37,825 bases of DNA, taken from positions 1 through 37,825 of the forward strand of contig JAISSS010000120.1 of assembly GCA_031272965.1 (NCBI GenBank), written 5' to 3'. Each line of letters opens with the position of its first letter. The stretch's first letter is position 1. The notes beneath the pieces were generated by a model. That model searched no databases and was not told the origin of the DNA. It saw nothing but the letters and a program-made list of their open reading frames with translations. The position numbers and the translations under genes are program-made. The DNA comes from Bacteroidales bacterium. Lineage in GTDB: Bacteria; Bacteroidota; Bacteroidia; Bacteroidales; Prolixibacteraceae. This document shows positions 15,184 through 22,475 of the stretch, piece after piece.

Positions 15184-18100
15184 ATGCAAAATAAAGGCTT
15201 ATTCAGAACAATGGCCATTATTATTGGCTTAATCTGTGCATGGCAATTGATATTCACCATTAAATCGAGACAGGTAGAAAACAAGGCCGAACAATATGCA
15301 CAAGGGGATAAGGAGCTGCGACAGCATTACCTTGATTCCGTCGGCAATTTGCCGGTTTATAACCTTGGGGTTGTAAAATACACGTATAATGAGGTAAAAT
15401 CTCAGGAGATAAATCTTGGGCTTGACCTTAAAGGCGGTATGAACGTAACCCTTGAGATAGGGGTCTCCGACCTCATTCGGGCGCTGGCCAACTACAATAC
15501 GGATACCGTATTTAATGCCGCACTCAAACGTGCCGACCTCATGCAGCAGGACAGTCAGGAAGACTATGTAACCCTGTTCGGGCGGGCGTTCTCGGAACTG
15601 GACCCTAACGCGAGTCTGGCCGGAATCTTTAATACGCCGGACATGGGGACGCGCATCAAGCCCAACACATCCAACGCTGACGTGCTGAAAATCATCCGCG
15701 ACGACACCAATGCCGGCATCGCCAATGCGTTCATCGTACTGCGCAAGCGTATTGATGGCTTCGGGGTAACTTCCCCCAACATTCAGCAGGTGCCCAACCA
15801 TCCGGAACGCATCCTCATCGAATTGCCGGGCGTTGACAACCCTGAACGTGTCCGCAACCTGCTGAAAGGCGCCGCCGTGCTGGAATTTTGGGAAACCTTT
15901 GATTTCCAGGAAGTAGCCGACTACTTTGAGAAGGTTAACACGGTGGTCAGCAATGTCGTCGCCGCAAAGAAGACGGTACAGACATCCCCCACTGCGGACA
16001 GCGGCATCGCCGCGCTTGCGCCTGATTCTGTCGGAACCGTTGCCGCCGATTCCACCGACCTGTTCGGGGGGCAGCAAGCCGCTGCCGATTCCACAAACCT
16101 CACCGCAGAGCAGTTCAAAGAGCAGTATCCGCTGATGGCTGCAATGCAGTTCATCGGCAGAGGCCCGCTGATTGGCATCGCCATTGACCGCAAAGCCGTC
16201 GAAGACTACCTCGCGCTGCCGCAAGTGCAGGCCATTCCCCGCAAAATATCCAACGAGGGACAGCTGAAATTTCTCTGGACAGCAAAGCAGGAAACTTTCG
16301 ACCTCGGCAATGGCCAGCCTGTAACAGGGTACGGATTGCTGGCTATCAAAGTAACCAGTCGCGACGGGCGTCCACCGCTCTCAGGCTCCGTGATTACCAA
16401 CGCACAGCAGTCATTCAGCCCGTTGACCAATGAGCCGGAAGTAGAGATGAATATGAACGCCGAAGGCGCTAAAACATGGGCACGATTGACCAAAAACAAC
16501 ATCAAAAAGTCTATCGCCATCGCGCTTGACGACAACATCATCTCTTACCCCACCGTACAGGGTGAAATCCCTGGCGGGCGCTCTCAAATCACCGGAATGG
16601 CGTCGGTTGAAGAAGCCCAGGACCTTGCCAACGTGCTGAAATCGGGCAAAATGCCGGCTCCGGCGCGCATAGTGCAGGAAGAAATCATCGGCCCCTCGCT
16701 GGGACAGGAAGCCATCACCAGCGGCTTGTGGTCGTTTGTTATCGCCTTCGTCCTCGTGCTGTGTTATATGCTGTTCTTCTACAGTAAAGGCGCCGGCCTG
16801 GCTGCTAATATAGCGCTGATAGTCAACCTGTTCTTCCTCGTCGGCATCCTTGCCGCTATCGGCGCCGTGCTGACATTACCCGGCATTGCCGGTATTGTGC
16901 TGACCATGGGTATGGCCGTTGACGCCAATGTGCTCATTGACGAACGCATACAGGACGAACTCTTCAGCGGGAAGTCGCTGAAACAGGCCGTTACTGACGG
17001 CTACAAGAATGCCTACTCGGCCATTATCGACGGCCAGCTGACCACATTACTCACAGGGTTAGTTCTGCTGACTTTCGGTTCCGGCCCCGTCAAAGGATTT
17101 GCTACCACCCTGATTATCGGTATCTTAACATCGTTATTTACCTCGATATTCATCACCCGTCTGATTTTTGAAGCACGGATTGCCAAAGGTAAAGACATCA
17201 CGTTTACCGCTCATGCTACGCGGAACTGGCTGCAAAACAGCAATGTCAAGTTCCTGCAAAACAGCAAGCTGTTCTTCATCATTTCCGGCGCGGTTCTCCT
17301 GATTTCTATAGGGTCGATATTTACACGCGGCTTTAACTACGGCATCGACTTCCGCGGCGGACGCACCTATGTAGTTCGCTTCGACCGGAACGTAAAAGTG
17401 GCTGATGTGTCAGATGCACTCGGAAAGGTGTTCGTCGAAAGACCTGAAATCAAGACCTATGGTGGCAACAATCAGGTGAAAATCACTACGGAATACAAGA
17501 TTGACGACATGTCGGAAGACGTTGACGACGAGGTCGAGTCCTTGCTCTATAAGGGGTTGCAGGACGGCGGCTTTATCGCCAAAGATGTTACTCCTGACCG
17601 CTTCGCCACCGACTACCGCCTGCGGTCCGAAAAGGTAGGGCCGACAATCTCCGACGACATCAAGTGGGACGCTACAAAAGCCATCATCGGCGCACTTATC
17701 GTCATGTTCCTCTACATCCTGCTGCGGTTCCGCAACTGGCGGTATGGACTTGGCGCGACATTAGCGCTGGTACACGATGTGCTGATTGTATTGGGCATCT
17801 TCTCGCTGTTCTACGGCATTATGCCTTTCTCGCTGGAAATCGACCAGGCATTTATTGCCGCGATACTGACCATTGTCGGCTATTCCATCAACGATACAGT
17901 GGTAGTGTTCGACCGTATCCGCGAATATGTTCACCTGCATCCCAAACGGGCGCTGGACAGCAACATGAATGCGGCGATGAACTCAACCCTGCGACGCACG
18001 TTCAGCACCTCACTGTCAACATTGGTGGTACTGTTCGCTATCTTCTTCTTCGGCGGCACCTCCATCCGCGGATTCACATTCGCCCTGCTGATTGGTGTGG

Positions 18101-18192
18101 CCATAGGAACATATTCCTCTATTTGCATCGCCTCTCCGCTTGCGTATGCCCTGCGAAAGAAGCAGCAAAAACAACAGGATAAATCCAAATAA
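15184..18192 (+). CDS. secDF: Protein translocase SecDF (fused)
   Basis: 1002 residues, the fusion of SecD and SecF usual in Bacteroidota; it uses the proton gradient to pull preproteins through SecYEG on the periplasmic side. SecD half: first membrane helix at about 7-23, 'NLGLDLKGGMNVTLEI', the large P1 domain, then 'LKSGKMPAPARIVQEEIIGP', and five membrane helices with 'GMAVDANVLIDERI'. SecF half from about 690: 'FNYGIDFRGGRTYVVRF', 'RSEKVGPTISDDI' and 'VGYSINDTVVVFDRIRE'. Odd: P1 contains an Ala/Asp/Ser-rich insert at about 265-312 ('ADSTDLFGGQQAAADSTNL' and similar) that looks like a flexible linker. A strong terminator follows at 18205. Confidence 0.96.
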   Translation: MQNKGLFRTMAIIIGLICAWQLIFTIKSRQVENKAEQYAQGDKELRQHYLDSVGNLPVYNLGVVKYTYNEVKSQEINLGLDLKGGMNVTLEIGVSDLIRALANYNTDTVFNAALKRADLMQQDSQEDYVTLFGRAFSELDPNASLAGIFNTPDMGTRIKPNTSNADVLKIIRDDTNAGIANAFIVLRKRIDGFGVTSPNIQQVPNHPERILIELPGVDNPERVRNLLKGAAVLEFWETFDFQEVADYFEKVNTVVSNVVAAKKTVQTSPTADSGIAALAPDSVGTVAADSTDLFGGQQAAADSTNLTAEQFKEQYPLMAAMQFIGRGPLIGIAIDRKAVEDYLALPQVQAIPRKISNEGQLKFLWTAKQETFDLGNGQPVTGYGLLAIKVTSRDGRPPLSGSVITNAQQSFSPLTNEPEVEMNMNAEGAKTWARLTKNNIKKSIAIALDDNIISYPTVQGEIPGGRSQITGMASVEEAQDLANVLKSGKMPAPARIVQEEIIGPSLGQEAITSGLWSFVIAFVLVLCYMLFFYSKGAGLAANIALIVNLFFLVGILAAIGAVLTLPGIAGIVLTMGMAVDANVLIDERIQDELFSGKSLKQAVTDGYKNAYSAIIDGQLTTLLTGLVLLTFGSGPVKGFATTLIIGILTSLFTSIFITRLIFEARIAKGKDITFTAHATRNWLQNSNVKFLQNSKLFFIISGAVLLISIGSIFTRGFNYGIDFRGGRTYVVRFDRNVKVADVSDALGKVFVERPEIKTYGGNNQVKITTEYKIDDMSEDVDDEVESLLYKGLQDGGFIAKDVTPDRFATDYRLRSEKVGPTISDDIKWDATKAIIGALIVMFLYILLRFRNWRYGLGATLALVHDVLIVLGIFSLFYGIMPFSLEIDQAFIAAILTIVGYSINDTVVVFDRIREYVHLHPKRALDSNMNAAMNSTLRRTFSTSLSTLVVLFAIFFFGGTSIRGFTFALLIGVAIGTYSSICIASPLAYALRKKQQKQQDKSK

Positions 18193-18204
18193 TTTATATC
18201 CTCT

Positions 18205-18251
18205 CCGGTCGACAGCTACAGCTGTCGACCGGTTTTTCCCGTTTTTACGGG
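18205..18251 (+). terminator. Strong intrinsic terminator after secDF, with a second small hairpin
   Basis: A perfect 12-bp stem (CCGGTCGACAGC with its complement) closes a TACA loop and is followed by five T. A second hairpin, CCCGT-TTTT-ACGGG, follows at once (18238-18251). The tatA gene begins 30 nt later, and no -7 match was found in between, so tatA/lolD may depend on readthrough or on an unrecognised promoter. Confidence 0.8.
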
Positions 18252-18281
18252 CTTTAAAAAATAATCTAAAAAACGGAAGAA

Positions 18282-18725
18282 ATGAGCTTCGGAGAAATTT
18301 TACTCATCGCAGTCGTAGTATTGCTGCTCTTCGGCCCGAAGGGACTGACAGACGGCATGAGAACTGTCGGAAAATGGATGTACGAGTTCCGTAAGGCCGC
18401 CGATGACATCAAACGCGAGCTGAACAATGGTGCAATAGGAGATGTCAAACAGGAAATCAGGGAGGTTACTGACAATGTGCGGAAAAAAATGGAAGAATAT
18501 GGCCGGGAAGTAGAAAAAGAAGCTGAAAATCAGACCGATACAATTATAAAGGAGGTGGACCAGGTGAAAGACGCCATGCACGAAACCGCTACCGGCATCA
18601 CCAAAGAGACTGAGGACATCACCAAAGAAGTTGACGGACTGGCCACTTCCGGCGACGATGTGGCCGCAACCTCCGACCCTGAATATAACTACCGTAACGA
18701 TTACAGCAATGATTCAGGCACGTAA
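18282..18725 (+). CDS. tatA: TatA/TatB-family twin-arginine translocase subunit
   Basis: 147 residues. One N-terminal membrane helix (about 4-17, '[19 protein letters not shown]') carries the Phe-Gly-Pro hinge of TatA/B proteins, followed by the amphipathic helix '[19 protein letters not shown]'. The rest is a long charged, coiled-coil-like region and a Ser/Asp-rich acidic tail, longer than in a typical TatA (about 60-90 residues) and closer to TatB in length. TatA/B subunits, together with TatC, export folded proteins; TatC is not in this window. The last 17 nt overlap the start of the downstream ABC gene, which shows translational coupling. Whether it acts as TatA or TatB cannot be told. 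Confidence 0.85.
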   Translation: MSFGEILLIAVVVLLLFGPKGLTDGMRTVGKWMYEFRKAADDIKRELNNGAIGDVKQEIREVTDNVRKKMEEYGREVEKEAENQTDTIIKEVDQVKDAMHETATGITKETEDITKEVDGLATSGDDVAATSDPEYNYRNDYSNDSGT

Positions 18726-19365
18726 CATAACAAAGTGGTTCGGCAACCTGCAAGTCTTGAAAGGTATTGACCTCGATATTCAACAGGGCCAGCTTTGCTC
18801 TGTGGTGGGGCCAAGTGGCGCCGGTAAAACCACACTGCTGCAAATTCTCGGTACGCTAAGCCGCCCCGATTCGGGAACACTGCTCATCAATGAACAGCCG
18901 GTATTCGCATTGCCCGACAGTCGGCTGGCCACTTTCCGAAATCTGCAAATAGGATTCGTATTCCAGTTTCATTACCTGCTGCCCGAATTTACCGCCCTCG
19001 AAAATGTGTGTATCCCCGCATGGATAGCCAAAAAATCGCGGAAAGAAGCTACCACTAAAGCCACAGAACTGCTCAACCGCCTCGGCCTTGCCGACCGCCT
19101 CACCCATAAACCCGCCCAACTCTCCGGCGGCGAACGCCAGCGCGTTGCCGTGGCACGGGCCCTCATTAATAACCCCCTCGTGATATTCGCCGACGAACCA
19201 TCCGGCAATCTCGATTCCCAAAACAAATATGACCTGCACGAACTGTTCTTTCATCTGCGGGCACACTTCAACCAAACATTAGTCATCGTAACCCACGACG
19301 AGGAATTTGCCGCCCAATCCGACCGAATCATCCGCATGAAAGACGGCATAATAAGCGAAGCATAG
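18709..19365 (+). CDS. lolD: ABC transporter ATP-binding protein, LolD-like
   Basis: 218 residues from the ATG at 18709, which starts [13 protein letters not shown] in register with homologous ATPases; the frame is open further upstream but that part would be read through tatA without family similarity. Walker A 'GPSGAGKTT' (34-42), Q-loop '[19 protein letters not shown]', signature '[15 protein letters not shown]', Walker B '[12 protein letters not shown]' and the H-loop 'VIVTHD' are all intact. The '[14 protein letters not shown]' stretch and the short length fit the LolD/MacB family, whose LolD member drives release of lipoproteins to LolA. The permease LolC/E is not next to it, so export of another substrate is possible. 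It overlaps tatA by 17 nt. Confidence 0.85.
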   Translation: MIQARNITKWFGNLQVLKGIDLDIQQGQLCSVVGPSGAGKTTLLQILGTLSRPDSGTLLINEQPVFALPDSRLATFRNLQIGFVFQFHYLLPEFTALENVCIPAWIAKKSRKEATTKATELLNRLGLADRLTHKPAQLSGGERQRVAVARALINNPLVIFADEPSGNLDSQNKYDLHELFFHLRAHFNQTLVIVTHDEEFAAQSDRIIRMKDGIISEA

Positions 19366-19574
19366 AAAATTCTTTTGTACCGATTTCATTTCCGGTATAT
19401 ATAAAAACAATAGCAAGCTGCTCTCGGCTACCCTAAAGCCCGCTTCAATCTGCCAAATTTCAGCAACTAAACGATTTGATAATACAATAATGCCATTAGG
19501 CACTTCATTTTATCATTTTCTTAATTTATGCGGGAAAAAAATAGCATATTGGGTCAGTGGATGGAAAATAGCAG

Positions 19575-19582
19575 TACTTTTG
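19575..19582 (+). promoter_or_regulatory. Promoter of pfp
   Basis: TACTTTTG followed by AG matches TAnnTTTG, 26 bp before the ATG at 19609. A TTG at 19549-19551 is 23 bp upstream, slightly longer than the usual spacing. The rest of the 243-nt gap (19366-19608) holds nothing else I can name. Confidence 0.65.
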
Positions 19583-19608
19583 AGGTTGAATTGTAAAAAA
19601 TTAGCAAT

Positions 19609-21285
19609 ATGACAATCAGTTCATTACAGCAGGCACGGGCGGCTTACCAGCCGAAATTGCCCGTGTCACTACAGGGTAGTGTAAAAGTGTGTGTCGGCGC
19701 GGCCACGCAGTCGGTTGCAGACCAGGCCAAAATTAAGGAGCTGTTTCCCAATACATACGGGCTGCCGCTCATCACCTTTGAGGCTGCGGGCGCGTCACAG
19801 GCGGCTTTTCCGGCCATCAATGTGGGCGTTATTCTCTCAGGCGGACAGGCTCCGGGCGGGCATAACGTCATTTCAGGACTGTTCGACGGGCTTAAGAAGC
19901 TCAATCCTGCCAGTCGGCTTTACGGATTCTTGGGAGGCCCCAGCGGATTGGTGGACAACAAATACGTAGAAATCACGGCCGAGTTCCTGAACCCCTACCG
20001 CAATACCGGTGGATTCGACATTATCGGCTCCGGACGCACCAAATTGGAGAAAGAAGCCCAGTTCGACACCGGACTGGCAAATCTCAAGAAATTGGGAATC
20101 ACTGCATTAGTTATCATCGGAGGCGACGACAGCAACACCAATGCAGCGCTGTTAGCCGAATACTATGCCGCTAAAAACGCAGGTGTGCAGGTTATTGGAT
20201 GCCCCAAAACCATTGACGGCGACCTGAAAAACGAAATGATTGAAACATCTTTCGGGTTCGACACTGCAGTGAAAGTCTATTCAGAGCTTATCGGCAACAT
20301 CGAGCGCGATGCCAACTCCGCAAAAAAATACTGGCATTTTATCAAACTGATGGGCCGCTCGGCATCGCATATTGCACTGGAAGCCGCCCTGCAAACACAG
20401 CCCAATATCACACTGATTTCGGAAGAGGTTTTTGCCAAGGCAGAAACATTAGACGAGATAGTTAATTATATTGCCGACATCGTTATTGAGCGCAGCAAAA
20501 ACGGCAATAATTTTGGCGTGGCGCTGATTCCGGAAGGGTTGCTGGAATTTATTCCCGAAATCAAAAAACTCATCTCAGCGCTCAACACATTATTGGCGGT
20601 TGACAAGGACCATCCCGACAGCAATCCCGTGGTCAATGAGCTGAAAGCTACTAACGACAACGACCAGAAAGTGGAAATAGTAACCAGACACCTCACAATT
20701 ATTGAGCCGGAACTGTCAGCAAAGTTCACCTCATTGCCTGCTGCCCAGCGGATACAGCTGATATTGGAACGCGACGAACATGGCAACCTGCCCGTATCGC
20801 AGATTGAAACCGAAAAGTTGCTCGGAGACCTGGTGAAAGCAAAAGTGAAGTCCAAAGACAGAGACGTGAAGTTCAGTGTTCAGTATCATTTCTTCGGCTA
20901 CGAAGGCAGATGCGCCGCGCCGTCGAACTTCGATGCCGACTACTGCTATTCGCTGGGCTACACCGCATCGGTGCTGATAGCCAACGGCTCTACCGGATAC
21001 ATGGCCAGTGTGCGTAACACCACTGCCCCTGCTGACAAATGGATTGCCGGAGGCATACCAATTACAATGATGATGAACATGGAAATCCGGCAGGGCGAAG
21101 AAAAACCGGTGATTCAGAAAGCCTTAGTTGACCTTAACGGCAAACCCTTCGCATATTTCAAAGAGCATCGCGATACGTGGGCAAAAGAAACGAGTTATGT
21201 ATATCCTGGCCCCATTCAGTATTTCGGCCCGACAGAGACCTGCGACCGCACCACCATAACACTGGAACTGGAAAAGGGAAAGTAA
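19609..21285 (+). CDS. pfp: Pyrophosphate-dependent phosphofructokinase (long form)
   Basis: 558 residues. It phosphorylates fructose-6-phosphate with PPi instead of ATP, a reversible step of glycolysis. Motifs: 'GVILSGGQAPGGHNVISGLF' (73-92) for phosphate binding, 'FLGGPSGL', 'GGDDSNTNA' (171-179) with the Asp that in this family blocks ATP binding, 'PKTIDGDL' (199-206) where Lys replaces Gly of ATP enzymes, and 'MGRSASHIALE'. The length and a long inserted helical region after residue 330 match the plant/spirochaete/Bacteroides-type long PPi enzymes. It stands alone between its own promoter and a terminator at 21322. It is the usual phosphofructokinase of anaerobic Bacteroidota. Confidence 0.95.
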   Translation: MTISSLQQARAAYQPKLPVSLQGSVKVCVGAATQSVADQAKIKELFPNTYGLPLITFEAAGASQAAFPAINVGVILSGGQAPGGHNVISGLFDGLKKLNPASRLYGFLGGPSGLVDNKYVEITAEFLNPYRNTGGFDIIGSGRTKLEKEAQFDTGLANLKKLGITALVIIGGDDSNTNAALLAEYYAAKNAGVQVIGCPKTIDGDLKNEMIETSFGFDTAVKVYSELIGNIERDANSAKKYWHFIKLMGRSASHIALEAALQTQPNITLISEEVFAKAETLDEIVNYIADIVIERSKNGNNFGVALIPEGLLEFIPEIKKLISALNTLLAVDKDHPDSNPVVNELKATNDNDQKVEIVTRHLTIIEPELSAKFTSLPAAQRIQLILERDEHGNLPVSQIETEKLLGDLVKAKVKSKDRDVKFSVQYHFFGYEGRCAAPSNFDADYCYSLGYTASVLIANGSTGYMASVRNTTAPADKWIAGGIPITMMMNMEIRQGEEKPVIQKALVDLNGKPFAYFKEHRDTWAKETSYVYPGPIQYFGPTETCDRTTITLELEKGK

Positions 21286-21321
21286 CATCATTTGCTGCCA
21301 AGGCAGCCACCCTGCAAATGT

Positions 21322-21362
21322 AATAGCGGGATGCGAAGATTCGTATCCTGCTATTTATTTTT
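21322..21362 (+). terminator. Terminator of pfp
   Basis: A 16-bp stem with two G-U pairs (AATAGCGGGATGCGAA at 21322-21337 with 21340-21355) closes tightly and is followed by a T-rich run (TATTTTTATG). It separates pfp from the convergent hydrolase gene ending at 21400. Confidence 0.75.
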
Positions 21363-21399
21363 ATGGGGTACCGTTAAAGTTGCGTCGTGTGTTAGAAAA

Positions 21400-22158
21400 T
21401 CATCTCAGAAATTCCAGCAGCTGATTACTGACCCATTGGGGACGTTGCAGGGGCAGGTTGTGGTCGGCGCCGAGTTCCCACCGGACGGAGGCATTTGGCA
21501 ACAGCGCCAGCAGCATCCAGGCGGCGTCTTTACAGTCGGTGTCCCAGCCATACAGCAGCAGTACGGGCTTGCGGACGATGTGTTCCCGCAGTTCGTCAAT
21601 CAGGCTGTCATTGCGGTCAAGGTCGTCACGGAATGTTGTATGGTCGAGCAGGAAGTCAGACATTTCCCGGATTTTGCTTACGGCCCGCCCGCTGGGTTTC
21701 ATCTTGAAAATGCTGCAAAAATTGTCCACGCTCTTTTTAAGCAGCAGGTCGCGAAAGCCGATGAACGTACTGACATCCAAGTGATTAGGACGCGGAGCTT
21801 CGAGCAGCGCCAGCCGGTCAATCCGGTCAGGGGCTGTCAGGGCGGCTTTCAGGGCAATCAGAGCGCCATAGCTGTAGCCAGCGATATGAACTCTTGTCAG
21901 ATTCAAGGCGTCAAGCAAGGCCAGCAATTCACCCGCCATTGTATCGAGGTCGTAACCGCTCGGCATACGCTGACTTGAACCGTGGCTTTTCAAGTCATAC
22001 AGCACCACACGATACCGCTTCGACAGCTCGTAGGCGATATTGAAGTAGAACACCGACATGTTGGTAAACAGCCCGTGAATCATCACGACGGTGGTCGCGG
22101 CGTCCGTGTTCATCTCCGCCACATGAATTTCGGCGCCGTTAATTCTCAGTGTCGCCAT
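21400..22158 (-). CDS. Alpha/beta hydrolase of the AT-DH-PPT operon
   Basis: 252 residues, a complete alpha/beta-fold hydrolase: oxyanion motif 'VVMIHGLFTN' (24-33), nucleophile elbow GYSYG with Ser96, Asp206 in 'LLYGWDTDC' and His233 in 'GADHNLPLQRP'. All three triad residues are present. Its start overlaps the end of the acyl carrier protein gene by 20 nt, so the two are translationally coupled. With a carrier protein and an acyltransferase/dehydratase protein upstream in the operon, the likeliest role is a thioesterase-like release of the acyl chain or an ester-forming/hydrolysing step on the product. The fold alone does not tell which; many esterases have the same motifs. Confidence 0.85.
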   Translation of the reverse strand: MATLRINGAEIHVAEMNTDAATTVVMIHGLFTNMSVFYFNIAYELSKRYRVVLYDLKSHGSSQRMPSGYDLDTMAGELLALLDALNLTRVHIAGYSYGALIALKAALTAPDRIDRLALLEAPRPNHLDVSTFIGFRDLLLKKSVDNFCSIFKMKPSGRAVSKIREMSDFLLDHTTFRDDLDRNDSLIDELREHIVRKPVLLLYGWDTDCKDAAWMLLALLPNASVRWELGADHNLPLQRPQWVSNQLLEFLR

Positions 22159-22423
22159 GAATGATAAAGTTAACTATATCACTCATTTTCAGGCTGGTAA
22201 TCTGTTCCATCGGCATCTCGGACAGCCATTTGGGGAAGTCACGGGTTTCGCCATATTTCTCATTTACTTTTTCAGCATACTTAACTAATTCTATGCTGTC
22301 CATTTCGATGTCTTTGGAGCATACGCTGTCGGGGGTAATATTCTGTTCTCTTACCACTTCCGGCCCGATTACCTCGCCGAGGAGCTGCATTAGCTCGGCA
22401 AAAATCTGTTCTTTTTGTTCCAT
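22139..22423 (-). CDS. Stand-alone acyl carrier protein
   Basis: 94 residues, four-helix carrier. The phosphopantetheine attachment site is Ser43 in 'DIEMDSIELVKYAEKV', the DSxE/L pattern of carrier proteins. The motif 'YGETRDFPKWLSEMPMEQI' and the C-terminal 'MSDIVNFI' match helix III and IV. It is not the housekeeping AcpP, which is normally shorter, more acidic and next to fabF; this one is longer and sits between a protein that carries its own phosphopantetheinyl transferase and a hydrolase. Expected role: to hold the growing or tailored acyl chain for the acyltransferase and dehydratase encoded upstream. It overlaps the hydrolase start by 20 nt and is 52 nt downstream of the AT-DH-PPT gene. 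Confidence 0.88.
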   Translation of the reverse strand: MEQKEQIFAELMQLLGEVIGPEVVREQNITPDSVCSKDIEMDSIELVKYAEKVNEKYGETRDFPKWLSEMPMEQITSLKMSDIVNFIIHGDTEN

Positions 22424-22441
22424 TCGGTTTCTTATGAAAAT

Positions 22442-22455
22442 TATAAACGTTTATA
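22442..22455. repeat. Palindrome TATAAACGTTTATA between the AT-DH-PPT and ACP genes
   Basis: A perfect 14-bp dyad flanked by A/T runs lies in the 52-nt gap. The loop would be too small for a strong RNA hairpin, so a DNA-binding site or chance in AT-rich sequence is more likely than a terminator. Confidence 0.35.
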
Positions 22456-22475
22456 TTTTTAGTTTTGTAATAAAT

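Noticed and set aside
15229-16224. A 331-codon open frame antisense to secDF
   Set aside because: It is the shadow of a strongly conserved gene; no motif or promoter supports it.
21314-21321. Minus-strand TACATTTG reading into the 3' end of pfp
   Set aside because: No gene or terminator on that strand follows and it lies beside the pfp terminator; probably chance, although an antisense RNA cannot be excluded.
21292-21978. A 228-codon open frame antisense to the hydrolase
   Set aside because: The opposite strand encodes an intact alpha/beta hydrolase triad and overlaps the carrier gene in operon fashion; the plus frame has no recognisable feature.
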